Assembly (NCBI RefSeq): GCF_026283955.1
Contig: NZ_JAPDPE010000003.1
Location: 1-64,000, forward strand
DNA length: 64,000 bases
Direction: 5' to 3'
Origin: Dyella silvatica
GTDB taxonomy: Bacteria > Pseudomonadota > Gammaproteobacteria > Xanthomonadales > Rhodanobacteraceae
A program made the position numbers and the translations under genes. The notes below the pieces were generated by a model. The model did not search any database. It worked only from the letters and a program-made list of their open reading frames with translations, and was not told where the DNA came from. Numbering within the stretch: the first letter of the stretch is position 1; each line of letters starts with the position of its first letter. Shown here piece by piece: positions 16,636-25,521 of this stretch.

Positions 16636-17667
16636 ATGGACTCCATCCAGCCCGTTCCGCGCGAACCTTCAGGCATCGTCCGTATCGTCAGCTACGCGCT
16701 GGCAGCGGCGGCTTTGTTGATGGTGATGTGGTTGCGTCTACTGCCAGCGCTGCTGGCCGGTTTGCTGGTCTACGAACTGGTACAAGCTACCGCGCCGTTA
16801 CTGGGCAAGCGCATTCCCAGCGACCGTGCGCGCGTTCTGGTCGTGGCGCTACTCGGAGTGATTGTGGTGGGCTTGCTGACCTTGCTGATTCTCGGAGCAG
16901 TCAGTTTTTTCCGCACCGAGATCGGCAATCCGGAATTGCTATGGCAACAGCAATTAATGCCGCTGGTGGAGAAGGCGCGCCAACAGTTGCCGCCTACGGT
17001 AGTGGAGTGGCTTCCCGATAGCGTGGAAGATTTGCGCGACATGGCGTTGCAATTAGTAAGCAAGCACTCCTTGAGTCTGCAATTGCTCGGCAAGGAAGCG
17101 GCGCGCGTCTTTGTGCATATTCTTATCGGCATGGTGCTTGGCGCCATCGTGGCACTCAGCCGCGCGCGCCCGGCGCATCAGGTCGGCCCCTTGGCCGCTG
17201 CCCTGGGGCAGCGCTGCCAGCGATTGGCCGAGGCGTTTCACAACATCGTCTTCGCGCAGATCAAGATTTCGCTCATCAACACGGCATTCACCGCGATCTT
17301 CTTGCTGGGTGTGCTGCCGCTGCTGAGTATTCATATCCCCTTGGCCAAGACGTTGGTGGTCATCACCTTCATCGTCGGCTTGCTGCCGGTTATCGGCAAT
17401 CTCATCTCCAACACCGCCATCACGATTGCCGGCCTCTCCGTATCGTTGTGGGTCGGTGTTGCCGCGCTCGGCTTTCTCATCCTCATCCATAAACTCGAAT
17501 ACTTCCTCAACGCCCGCATCGTCGGCACCCAGATACGCGCACGCGCGTGGGAGTTGTTGGTGGCGATGTTGGCGATGGAAGCCGCATTCGGCTTACCCGG
17601 CCTGGTGGCGGCGCCGATTTACTACGCGTATTTGAAGAGTGAGTTGGAGGCGGAGCGGTTGATCTGA
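16636..17667 (+). CDS. AI-2E family transporter (PerM/TqsA-like permease)
   Basis: A 343-aa inner-membrane protein with about eight hydrophobic helices. It has the family pattern of an N-terminal helix pair, a hydrophilic loop (about 80-150), and the conserved C-terminal block ending in LVAAPIYYAYLKSELE. ATG 16636 is taken as the start; two in-frame TTG codons lie just upstream. It is divergent from the acid phosphatase. Substrates of this family vary and are not predictable here. Its 3' end marks the left border of the tail module. Confidence 0.88.
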   Translation: MDSIQPVPREPSGIVRIVSYALAAAALLMVMWLRLLPALLAGLLVYELVQATAPLLGKRIPSDRARVLVVALLGVIVVGLLTLLILGAVSFFRTEIGNPELLWQQQLMPLVEKARQQLPPTVVEWLPDSVEDLRDMALQLVSKHSLSLQLLGKEAARVFVHILIGMVLGAIVALSRARPAHQVGPLAAALGQRCQRLAEAFHNIVFAQIKISLINTAFTAIFLLGVLPLLSIHIPLAKTLVVITFIVGLLPVIGNLISNTAITIAGLSVSLWVGVAALGFLILIHKLEYFLNARIVGTQIRARAWELLVAMLAMEAAFGLPGLVAAPIYYAYLKSELEAERLI

Positions 17668-17707
17668 GTGGCGGTAATGCTTGTAGCGCAGTCGCTATTT
17701 TGCCATC

Positions 17708-18103
17708 TCAATCAGTGGAAGCAGTAGCGTGCGCCTCTGCATCCACTCTCGTCAGCGTCGACGCATCGACCGTGACGGCGACACGTAAGGTCAGCATATA
17801 GATCACATCTTTGGCAGCGCCGGTGATGGTATCCGTAGTGAAGACGTCGATCACGCCATCGCCACTTTGGATACTTAAGTGCACGGTCGGTAGGTCGTTG
17901 TCATCCTTGTATACGGTGGCATGCCAACCTGTGGGGATTGAAATGAATGGTGCACTTACCCGATAGTGGCCGAGGCCGATACGCGCCGTAGCAATGCCAA
18001 GTTGGCCAAATGCAAAAGCACTTACTCCAGGTGCATGCTCACCATCAAGCACGACTGAACCATCCGGCAGTAAGTTGAAAGCTGTCGTGATTATGGTCTG
18101 CAT
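17708..18103 (-). CDS. Tail-module protein of unknown function, distal to fibre genes
   Basis: A 131-aa protein at the far end of the tail operon. It has a beta-rich composition with alternating hydrophobics and no membrane segment. I do not recognise a family; by position it could be a fibre-tip component or fibre assembly chaperone. ATG 18103 lies 3 bp after the stop of the preceding fibre gene; an in-frame TTG overlapping that stop (TTGA) is an alternative start. This is the last gene before the AI-2E permease. Confidence 0.6.
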   Translation of the reverse strand: MQTIITTAFNLLPDGSVVLDGEHAPGVSAFAFGQLGIATARIGLGHYRVSAPFISIPTGWHATVYKDDNDLPTVHLSIQSGDGVIDVFTTDTITGAAKDVIYMLTLRVAVTVDASTLTRVDAEAHATASTD

Positions 18104-18105
18104 GT

Positions 18106-18573
18106 TCAAGCCTTTTTGATGAAGTTGTTGGCGTCGACGACCGTATTTCCTTCATGCCATATCCGGAACACAGACGCTCCCATCGACCATCCGCCCACGC
18201 ATAGCTCGTTGCTTTGATTGATTCCGAAATAGCACCCGAACATTCCCGCCCGCTCAAAAGCCAAATAAGCACTGTTGTATGCGTTGGAACCATTTGTAGT
18301 AATGGTGAGGCCGCCTTTGCGTCCGCTAGGGTCGCCAAAGATGACCATGGGCTGCATGACCTGAAGGGATTCACCCATGCCGTAAGCGGTGACCAGCTTT
18401 CCAGTCAGATTGCCGCCCGACTTTGGCAGAGAAGCATTTGCCATGCTTAACGCTGCGGAAACGCGCGTATCGAGGTCTGCATCATTATTCGCGCATTTGC
18501 TAAACGCGGTGCGCACAGAATCGCCGTCGGCACCGCTGGGAGCAGTACCGAGATTGATGTTTTGAATACTCAT
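18106..18573 (-). CDS. Short tail fibre paralogue (second copy)
   Basis: A 155-aa protein whose first 60 residues are about two-thirds identical to the fibre gene at 18696-19604. They share MSIQNINLGTAPSGADGD and the following KC-NN and DLD pattern. After about residue 60 the sequence diverges, and no S74 chaperone domain is present. It ends with RIWHEGN, a motif common in phage fibre tips. AGGA lies 7 nt before the ATG. It is probably an alternative or accessory receptor-binding fibre arising by duplication of the particle-attachment end. Confidence 0.75.
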   Translation of the reverse strand: MSIQNINLGTAPSGADGDSVRTAFSKCANNDADLDTRVSAALSMANASLPKSGGNLTGKLVTAYGMGESLQVMQPMVIFGDPSGRKGGLTITTNGSNAYNSAYLAFERAGMFGCYFGINQSNELCVGGWSMGASVFRIWHEGNTVVDANNFIKKA

Positions 18574-18695
18574 GTTTGTTTCCTGTGTGAGCGCCAGTTC
18601 TATTGAATTGACGACTATAAATTGCCGCGAGGTGACCTAAAGATGGGTTATCAGCTACCACGCTATACGGCTTGGCAAGCTGTAACACCGCGCAC

Positions 18696-19604
18696 CTATG
18701 CGAGAGAGAGCTTTGCCTCCAGCTCGCTGATTCGGGTCTGCAGTTGATGCAGCTGAGCATCGGAATGCTGCCAGGCTCCTATTAGGTATGTCACGAGACC
18801 AACATAGTTGACGTTCTGCAGTAACGGTTCTTCGCAGTCGATGGCCTTTGGCGGTACATAATTTTCGGGTTCCGTTCCAGGGAGATAGGGTGTCTGGTCT
18901 CCCTCCGTTCGCGTGCTTTTTCGCACAGCATCCTTGACACCATCCACCAGCAACGGAAAGCGTTCGGCGAGTTCGTGTGCGATCACGCCGACGCGCCGCG
19001 CCGTCGCGTCACGCGTATCGGTGTATTCAATCGCGCGAATACTACGCATGCTGTCGGCAACCTTTTCGGGCGACAGATCGACAATGTCCTGCTTGATCCG
19101 ATAATCGGAGTTTTGCGAAAGCGTGCCTGCAAACCATGCATTCCCGCCTTCCATAAACTGAAAGGCATTGGTACTGCTGCCGAGGTGAAAACTGATTTGC
19201 GTACGTGATGTGCTGGAGCCGCCTTCATAGACATCGATGGCTGCCAAATGCCTGGCTCCCCAGTGCGATGCCCTCATCAATGAATAGGCGTTTACATTGG
19301 AATTGCAGTCGAGCTGGATCGCGCAGCCACGCGTCACCCAATCGCTCCAGCTACCACCAATGCCAGTCCCTGAAACATTTATCATGTGCAGGCCGGTGAT
19401 AGTCTGGCTCGGATTGATATTGTTGATAGTGCCGGTAACGTTGCCGCCCGTGACGGGAAGTGCTGCATTGGCGATGGCCGCAGTGGCAGTGGCGCGGCTG
19501 TCCAAATCCACGAAGTTGTTTTGGCACTTGCCGAATGCGCTGCGTACGGGATCACCGTCAGCGCCGCTTGGAGCGGTACCGAGATTGATGTTTTGAATGG
19601 ACAT
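18696..19604 (-). CDS. Tail fibre with C-terminal S74 intramolecular chaperone
   Basis: A 302-aa fibre. The N-terminal attachment segment begins MSIQNINLGTAPSGADGD, followed by a central beta region. From about residue 166 there is a peptidase S74 autochaperone (SDYRIK, then VADSMRSIRAIEYTD and RVGVIAHELAERFP). It ends in a coiled coil (LHQLQTRISELEAKL). In this family the chaperone trimerises the fibre and is then autocleaved at the Ser of the SD-R-K motif. The start at ATG 19604 is preferred over the open upstream frame to 19670, because the paralogue at 18573 begins identically. Confidence 0.88.
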   Translation of the reverse strand: MSIQNINLGTAPSGADGDPVRSAFGKCQNNFVDLDSRATATAAIANAALPVTGGNVTGTINNINPSQTITGLHMINVSGTGIGGSWSDWVTRGCAIQLDCNSNVNAYSLMRASHWGARHLAAIDVYEGGSSTSRTQISFHLGSSTNAFQFMEGGNAWFAGTLSQNSDYRIKQDIVDLSPEKVADSMRSIRAIEYTDTRDATARRVGVIAHELAERFPLLVDGVKDAVRKSTRTEGDQTPYLPGTEPENYVPPKAIDCEEPLLQNVNYVGLVTYLIGAWQHSDAQLHQLQTRISELEAKLSLA

Positions 19605-19839
19605 ATGGCTACTCTCTTTTTTGAAGATCGATGACTTCAGGATGGAAATTGCCGCACAGACGCCCGTCATGAGTAACGTGCAAGTAAGTCTCTGCGGAGG
19701 TTCTTATGGAAGATCAGTCGCCTGATATCTGCATTGAGCAAGTGAGAACCGACTCCAAGATCATGTCGCGATGCAGGGCCTGTTGGCGGGATTTCTCGGC
19801 GTTGGGTCAGTGGCATCACAACCGTGTGCTTCAAACGAT
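19605..19839. other. Gap inside the tail operon between fibre-region genes
   Basis: About 235 bp with no convincing minus-strand gene. It contains a plus-strand 64-codon frame at 19706-19900 preceded by GGAGG (19696-19700), which runs into the antisense of the next tail gene. I see no terminator. The gap may mark where the fibre cassette was exchanged. Confidence 0.4.
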
Positions 19840-20460
19840 TTACAGCCTGCCCAAGTCAACCAGGCATACCGTGGGAGGAATGATCAGCCCTTGCGTGTAG
19901 TTGGGCGCAACGCCGACGATCGATTGAGAGATATCAACGCCATCGGGTCTGCTCCTGTAGCAAGAGATCAATACGTTGGTCAGCCCATTGGGCACGTCCC
20001 CGCCAAACTGGACGCCCAGGCTGGTGAATGCGAATCCATAATTCGATGTGGGTTGTCCCGTGATGCCTGAAGCGGTGGCCTGGCCCCTAACGTTCAGATA
20101 CTTACGACCAGAGTCGAAGATCAGATCTCCGGAGGCATTGAAGGTCTGAAATCCGATATTCCCGGACGACGATTGTGGGACGCGATCGAAGACGTAGGCC
20201 TTGAAGGTGGATAAGGCGGTGTAGAAGGATGCGGTATAGCTTCCATCACCGTTTCGAATGATTTCAAACAAGCCGACGAATCCACTGGGGGAATAAACCA
20301 CCAGGATGGGGGCGATACCTGAGTAAGTGAGAAACCCTGATGGCTTGTCTCGGCTGTAGGTGCAGGCAACATCGTTGATGGATATCAACGAGTAGTTGAA
20401 CATCTCGGAGTCCAGCGAAATGTTGCCTGAGTCGGCCATGATCTGCAGTCCGGCGCTCAT
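19840..20460 (-). CDS. Tail protein downstream of J, unknown function
   Basis: A 206-aa, Ser/Gly/Asn-rich, beta-structured protein without membrane segments. It overlaps the preceding gene by ATGA (20457-20460), so translation is coupled. Its position directly after J and a 101-aa protein suggests a tail-tip or side-fibre component. I do not recognise a specific family. The stop lies 235 bp before the S74 fibre gene. Confidence 0.7.
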   Translation of the reverse strand: MSAGLQIMADSGNISLDSEMFNYSLISINDVACTYSRDKPSGFLTYSGIAPILVVYSPSGFVGLFEIIRNGDGSYTASFYTALSTFKAYVFDRVPQSSSGNIGFQTFNASGDLIFDSGRKYLNVRGQATASGITGQPTSNYGFAFTSLGVQFGGDVPNGLTNVLISCYRSRPDGVDISQSIVGVAPNYTQGLIIPPTVCLVDLGRL

Positions 20461-20762
20461 GGGCTGTACCCGTAGACGATGGTGGTATTGCCGCCCATAT
20501 CGCCCGCATATTTCCAGGACAAGGTGTTGCCCGAGATGCTGACTTTTACCGGGGCGTGTAAATTTCCATTCGCATCACGATGCGGAATCGGGCTCGATGT
20601 GACGGATAGGACAACGAAAGGTTTGCCCATAGAGAATTCCGGTACGTTGATGCTGCCGCTGCTTCCGTTGGTGTCCACCGAGCCGACACATCGCCCTGGC
20701 GCGTAGGTGGTGTCGAACAACAAGGCACCATTGGCGTCGTAACACTCCAGACCGGCGCCCAT
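20457..20762 (-). CDS. Small tail-tip associated protein
   Basis: A 101-aa protein starting at ATG 20762, which overlaps the J stop as TAATG, and overlapping the next gene by ATGA. It contains the motif GLECYDANGALLFDT near the N-terminus, a pattern that recurs in proteins encoded after J in siphovirus-like tails. No catalytic feature is seen. The tight coupling on both sides supports a structural role in the particle. Confidence 0.75.
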   Translation of the reverse strand: MGAGLECYDANGALLFDTTYAPGRCVGSVDTNGSSGSINVPEFSMGKPFVVLSVTSSPIPHRDANGNLHAPVKVSISGNTLSWKYAGDMGGNTTIVYGYSP

Positions 20763-23700
20763 TACCAAAGCCCCATGCGCACGCGCAGCCTACCGCTGGC
20801 ATCGAATACTTGTACCAGCGTATTTGTCAGTACCAGCCGTCCGTTGCCGCCCGATCCATTCAGTTCAAAACTGTTGCCACTCTTCGAAATCGACCAGCCG
20901 CGTTGACCTGGGACGTAATCGGTCGATTGAATGACATCGCCGATCATCGCATTGGTGATCCATCCATTGCCGATGAGACCTTGCGAGATAAACGTCTGCC
21001 CGTTCTGCACCACGAAGGGCGATGTCAATTGGTTGTTGATGACATTGATAAGCGCAAAGCGGTCGGCCTGCACAAGAAACTGGCTTTGATACGAACCATC
21101 CGACTGCTGCTCTACGCCAAGGCCCATGCCTGCCGCATAAATCTGGCCGGTGGCGGTATTTACCTGCGCACGCAGTGTGTAAGTGGCCTTGAGTTTGCCG
21201 TCGGCATTCGCTTGCGCGGAGGATACCGCCTGGACCGCCGCGGAGTTATTGTTGGTCGTCGCTTGAACGGTATCGATGCGCGTGGCCAGCGCGCCATCCG
21301 CATCTGCTCTAGCCGATTGTTCTGACCACACTCCGGCAAATACAGTCGACGAGCCAGCGGCGTCGCTGACGTTGCCTGCCATGGGTGGATTCATCTGCGC
21401 GAATACACCATCGACCTTGGTCGATACGGCCTTGACGGTATCGTTGACGACAGAGATGCGTCCGTTGACGGAGTTAGGCAGGCTGGCTGGACCATCGATC
21501 AATCCGATGCGATCGGTAAGCTGCTGGCCGAGTTCGGTAGCGCCGATCTGCCCGGCGAGATAGTCGAGAATCGGGCGCGCATCCGAGCTGGCTTGTCCGT
21601 TGACGCCATTGCCCACGGGATACCAGGCGCCGATATTGCCGGTCTTATCGACCAGTCGCCCCCAGAAGAACAGCGATGCACCCGCTGCCAAGCCCTGCAG
21701 GGTGTGTGTGTTCTGAGGATAGGCAAAGTCACCAAGCTTGCCGGCCTGTGGCAGATTCGGCGTGGTTCCGTACCAGATTTCGGTGCGTTGCGTATCTTCC
21801 GCCCCGACAGGAAAACCCCAGTTCAAGCGGATCGCGAACACCTGTGATGCTGCTGTCAGTGACGTAAGCGCCGGTGGCAGGCCGGTCTTGCCGGCGACCA
21901 CGGTGACGGGTGACAGCACCGGCAGAGAGCTCACTTCACCGCTGTTGATGGCGCGTACACGTGCAATGTAGTTGCCGGTGTAAATGCCTTCGACATCGAT
22001 CGATGATCCGTAAGAGCGCCCGGCACTCACCCACTCGCCATCGTTGCGTCGCCACTCCACCTGATAAGACGTCGCATTCTTTGCCGCATCCCAGCCAATG
22101 GTCATCACATTGGTGGCGATGCCTTGCGTGATTACCACATGGCCGTCCAGATGCACGTTGGTCGGCGGTGCCTGCGTCGCGCTCGGCAACGAGCTGATCG
22201 GTGGGATCTGGATGATGGTGCCGTTATCGATCGCGGCATATTTGTCGGCGACGTGCTGCAAGGCGGTGATGGTGTAGCTGATATCGCTGGAGGATTTGTC
22301 CTCGATCACCGACAGCACTCGATACAACTGCGCCGCGAGCGTGGTGCTTTCGGTGACCCAGGTGGATTCTGCTTGCGGCAACTCGGAGAAACCCGGTGTC
22401 GCGACACTGAGATTGCGGCCATCGATTGCGGTGATCGGCCTGGTCTGCGAAATCCCTGACGGCAGGACAACAGTCAGGTTGTCACCGACAGCAGCCTGGT
22501 CGGGAGCCTTGTCCACCGTAACCATATTCGAGGTCGCGCTGGTGATGCGGCCACCTTGTCGCTTACCGGCACGCGCTGCATCGGCGATACGGATGATCTG
22601 TCCAGGTGCGGCAATCGTGCCATCCAGGCCGACGCGGAACGTGACGGTATCCGTCTCCAACCGCGAGGTGAGCAACACCCATTGGCCTGCGCGTTGTGCC
22701 TGAGCTTGCGAGGTGCAGCCGAACGCCGTGAGCGTGGCTTGTTGAATGCCATAGCGCGCAAGGCCAATGCGGTCTTCGACGTATTCGACCTTGGCACGGT
22801 AGAAGTCGGCCGGATCGTTCCAGGTGACCAAGGCGGTGGTGTAGCGCGTTTTCCGGGTGCTGGCGGCGTACGTGAATTTGCCGCCGATGACGTTTGCCGC
22901 CGTGTAGGCATACACCGGATCGGCCGGCATATCGGCCGACGCCGTGATAGCGCCACCAGCCCAGTACGAGATGCCGCGAAATACGCTCGCCAGGTCGCTC
23001 AGCAGCTTGTAGGCGTCGCTCGCGCTTTGCAGAAAAATATTGCAGGTAAAACGCGGCTCCTGACCACCCATGCCATCGCTGACGGATTGATCGCAGTACT
23101 GCGAGATCCGATACAGCTCCCACTTGTTGACCTGCGCCGCGCTGATCAAATGACCCAGGCCATAGCGCGGATGCGTGGCGAGGTCGTAGTAGATCCACGC
23201 CGGGTTGTCGGTCCAGGCCGGCTTGAAACTGCCGTCCCAGACGCCGGCATACGTCCGATGCAAAGGATCGTAGTTGCTCGGTACCTGGATGACCCGGCCC
23301 CACATGTCGTAAGCCCGGCGGGGGATATTGCTGAATTGCGCGGCATCGCCCGAAATCGCCATCAAGGCGCTGTTCGGGTAGCGGAGCTTGGCATCGATGA
23401 CTTCGGTATAGCTGTCGATCGTGGTGATGTCGGCAATGCTCGAACTGTTCGCATTGGCGGTGATGCGTGTCACGCGCACGTTCCAGCCGGTGGTCGCCGC
23501 AGGCAGATCGATGCGATGACTGCGCTGATACTTGGTCGTGGTCTTGCCGGTTATCGCACCGTTATAGGCAGCCACGTAAGCGCCGCCATCGGTCTGCACT
23601 TCGATGCGATAGCTGATGGTGTAGCCATTGATGTCGCCGTTGCTGGTATCGGCCTTGGACAGGCTCGGCACGCCGATGGTGATGCGCAGGGCGGATAGCG

Positions 23701-24049
23701 TGGTGTTGCTGAGCGAACGCACCCACGGTGAGCTCTGCTTCAGCTCGACACCCACGTTGATCTCGTTCTCCACCGCCGGATAGCCGGGAATGGTTTCTTG
23801 ATCTTGCGTGCCGCTGCGCGTCTCGACGTGCACGTTCTGGAAATTCAACGAGCCATCGGCGTTGGCCAGCGGCGTCTCATCCAGGTAAATCGACTGCTGG
23901 CCATTCACCAGGCCGCCGATTTCGCCTTCGCTGATCAGATCCAGAATGCGGAAGTACGCAATGGAGCGCAGGCTATCGGGCGATTCGACCGGCGTGCGCT
24001 GCTTGCCGCCGCCTTTCGCACCGCGCGGTGTGATATGTGGTTTCGTCAT
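20762..24049 (-). CDS. Tail tip host-specificity protein J (lambda gpJ-like)
   Basis: A 1095-aa central tail-tip protein. The N-terminal region (SIAYFRILDLISEGEIGGLVNG and NVGVELKQSSPWVRS) matches the conserved tip-attachment part of gpJ. The middle resembles the phage-tail hub domain (about 330-590), with fibronectin-III-like repeats at about 635-800. The C-terminal part is DUF1983-like (QANADGKLKATYTLRAQ and GMGLGVEQQSDG). In lambda-type tails this protein contacts the receptor, so it should help set the target range of the particle. The gap to gene I is 11 bp. Confidence 0.93.
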   Translation of the reverse strand: MTKPHITPRGAKGGGKQRTPVESPDSLRSIAYFRILDLISEGEIGGLVNGQQSIYLDETPLANADGSLNFQNVHVETRSGTQDQETIPGYPAVENEINVGVELKQSSPWVRSLSNTTLSALRITIGVPSLSKADTSNGDINGYTISYRIEVQTDGGAYVAAYNGAITGKTTTKYQRSHRIDLPAATTGWNVRVTRITANANSSSIADITTIDSYTEVIDAKLRYPNSALMAISGDAAQFSNIPRRAYDMWGRVIQVPSNYDPLHRTYAGVWDGSFKPAWTDNPAWIYYDLATHPRYGLGHLISAAQVNKWELYRISQYCDQSVSDGMGGQEPRFTCNIFLQSASDAYKLLSDLASVFRGISYWAGGAITASADMPADPVYAYTAANVIGGKFTYAASTRKTRYTTALVTWNDPADFYRAKVEYVEDRIGLARYGIQQATLTAFGCTSQAQAQRAGQWVLLTSRLETDTVTFRVGLDGTIAAPGQIIRIADAARAGKRQGGRITSATSNMVTVDKAPDQAAVGDNLTVVLPSGISQTRPITAIDGRNLSVATPGFSELPQAESTWVTESTTLAAQLYRVLSVIEDKSSSDISYTITALQHVADKYAAIDNGTIIQIPPISSLPSATQAPPTNVHLDGHVVITQGIATNVMTIGWDAAKNATSYQVEWRRNDGEWVSAGRSYGSSIDVEGIYTGNYIARVRAINSGEVSSLPVLSPVTVVAGKTGLPPALTSLTAASQVFAIRLNWGFPVGAEDTQRTEIWYGTTPNLPQAGKLGDFAYPQNTHTLQGLAAGASLFFWGRLVDKTGNIGAWYPVGNGVNGQASSDARPILDYLAGQIGATELGQQLTDRIGLIDGPASLPNSVNGRISVVNDTVKAVSTKVDGVFAQMNPPMAGNVSDAAGSSTVFAGVWSEQSARADADGALATRIDTVQATTNNNSAAVQAVSSAQANADGKLKATYTLRAQVNTATGQIYAAGMGLGVEQQSDGSYQSQFLVQADRFALINVINNQLTSPFVVQNGQTFISQGLIGNGWITNAMIGDVIQSTDYVPGQRGWSISKSGNSFELNGSGGNGRLVLTNTLVQVFDASGRLRVRMGLW

Positions 24050-24060
24050 GAGCTTGCCCT

Positions 24061-24735
24061 TCAGAGCGGTTCGTAGAAATTTTTCGGACGGCGGCCAGAA
24101 AGCAGTGCGCCGATGCCGGTACCTGATGTGGCGGGCGCATAGTCATCGGCATGGATGCCGGCAGACACCACGGCCGAGCCCACGATCAAGCGACCGTAGA
24201 GCAAGGGGACCGGGTTGCCTTGCGCTTGCGTATTCACCGCGCCATTGAATACGTAACTCGGCTGATTATCAGGACGGTCGCCGTTCTTGAGGCCTTTGGG
24301 CTGCGGCGAGAGCATCTGCACGACGCCACCGGCCATCATGCCAATACCCGTCTGCATCAATACCCCGCCAATACCCGAACCGGCGCCCATGCTCCATCCG
24401 GAGATGAAACCACCGACGACAATAAGTACGGCGCCCATGATGATGTTGAAAACGCCACCGCTCTTGCTGCCAAGAAGCACAGGTGCGATGCGAATGTCAT
24501 CGCTGCCGCTAGGCTTGTTCAAGTCGTCTTCTTTGAGATTTTTTTTACCTGCGAATATGGCAAAGCCCAAGCCGCGATCTTTGGCTTGAGCCAGAAACGA
24601 CCGAAAGCCTTCTACCTGCGAACAAAGTGCCTGAAAGGCCTCCGCTGCGGTGTTGCCATCGAGAAGAAACTGAAATCGGCGCCCAAATTTGCTGCGCAAG
24701 GGGCCGTAGAGAATGATGGTTCGTAATTGCGACAT
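24061..24735 (-). CDS. Tail assembly protein I (lambda gpI-like)
   Basis: A 224-aa protein. The N-terminal ubiquitin-like segment (LRTIILYGPLRSKFGRRFQF) is followed by a Gly-rich hydrophobic middle (about 90-145), typical of gpI. It ends with YGRLIVGSAVVSAGIHADDY, which is conserved in the family. gpI assists assembly of the tail-tip complex with J, K and L. Unlike lambda, K and I are separated here by a lipoprotein gene and a terminator (24758-24776). Confidence 0.9.
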   Translation of the reverse strand: MSQLRTIILYGPLRSKFGRRFQFLLDGNTAAEAFQALCSQVEGFRSFLAQAKDRGLGFAIFAGKKNLKEDDLNKPSGSDDIRIAPVLLGSKSGGVFNIIMGAVLIVVGGFISGWSMGAGSGIGGVLMQTGIGMMAGGVVQMLSPQPKGLKNGDRPDNQPSYVFNGAVNTQAQGNPVPLLYGRLIVGSAVVSAGIHADDYAPATSGTGIGALLSGRRPKNFYEPL

Positions 24736-24751
24736 GGGTTACTCCGGGCAA

Positions 24752-24776
24752 TAAAAAAGCCCGCACATGGCGGGCT
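24752..24776 (-). terminator. Intrinsic terminator after the lipoprotein cargo gene
   Basis: AGCCCGC (24758-24764) pairs with GCGGGCT (24770-24776) around a 5-nt loop. On the minus strand it is followed by a run of six T residues. It sits 22 nt after the lipoprotein stop and inside the tail operon upstream of I and J. Genes I onward therefore need readthrough or antitermination. Confidence 0.85.
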
Positions 24777-24797
24777 TCGGATCAATGGCGGGCGAAT

Positions 24798-25445
24798 TCA
24801 GAGCGACGCTGGAAGCTTCGATCTCAAGCTGGAGGTGTACTCGTCGATCGCCTTCGAGTAGGTCTCGCTGATGTTTTCTTCGTTGTAGTTATTGGCGATG
24901 TTCGCGCCGGATCCATGGACGGCGAATGTCTGTTCGATACCCTTGGCCTTGATCGTGATATCTGTGCTGACCCAGGCCTTGATCTGCCGGGTGAACGTCA
25001 GGGAACGGCCAAGGTTGGATGGTGGATATGCCCAGAATTCCGTGACGCGCATGGAGATATGTGGAGCATCGCCAGGTGCCTTTGCGGGCTCGACCATGTA
25101 ATACCCGCGCTCACGAAGTACCAGGCCAACGATGTCGCTCATCTGAGCGGCCACAGTCTTGTTGTCTGCCAGGAGGAAAACCAGACTGACATCGGGAATG
25201 CCAAAGATGACAGCGGCGCGCCCGCTACTGCCTAGCTGCTGAATCACGCTCTTGCTTACTCGCGGCTCGGATGCGTCGGGCAGTTTGGTGAAATCGCGTG
25301 CATCGGCAACGGAGTCCAGGATGATCGGCTTCAATTCGGTGGAGGCAACGTTTGCACTGGGCAAGGGCAGTTGAATGGTTTTCGCATTGAAGCCGCATCC
25401 GCCAAGCAACACCGCTGCGACCCATACTGTGATTCTCTTCTGCAT
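24798..25445 (-). CDS. Lipoprotein cargo gene (moron) within the tail operon, YajG-like
   Basis: A 215-aa lipoprotein. The signal peptide ends at LLGGC, with mature Cys at residue 17. The body resembles the YajG-type lipoprotein layout, with VLRERGYYMVEP, a MRVTEFWAYP strand and TFTRQIKAWVSTDITIKAKG. It is inserted between tail genes K and I, which adjoin in lambda, and is followed by its own intrinsic terminator. That is the arrangement of a moron. Envelope lipoproteins encoded by phages often block superinfection, so self-protection from the particle is plausible but unproven. ATG 25445 fits the signal peptide. Confidence 0.8.
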   Translation of the reverse strand: MQKRITVWVAAVLLGGCGFNAKTIQLPLPSANVASTELKPIILDSVADARDFTKLPDASEPRVSKSVIQQLGSSGRAAVIFGIPDVSLVFLLADNKTVAAQMSDIVGLVLRERGYYMVEPAKAPGDAPHISMRVTEFWAYPPSNLGRSLTFTRQIKAWVSTDITIKAKGIEQTFAVHGSGANIANNYNEENISETYSKAIDEYTSSLRSKLPASL

Positions 25446-25521
25446 GATTGCCCGCCTGATTGAGATCGGCGGATCGTAGCGCAAGTTACTGCGAATGACG
25501 GTGTGCTCGTGGGTGACGCCT

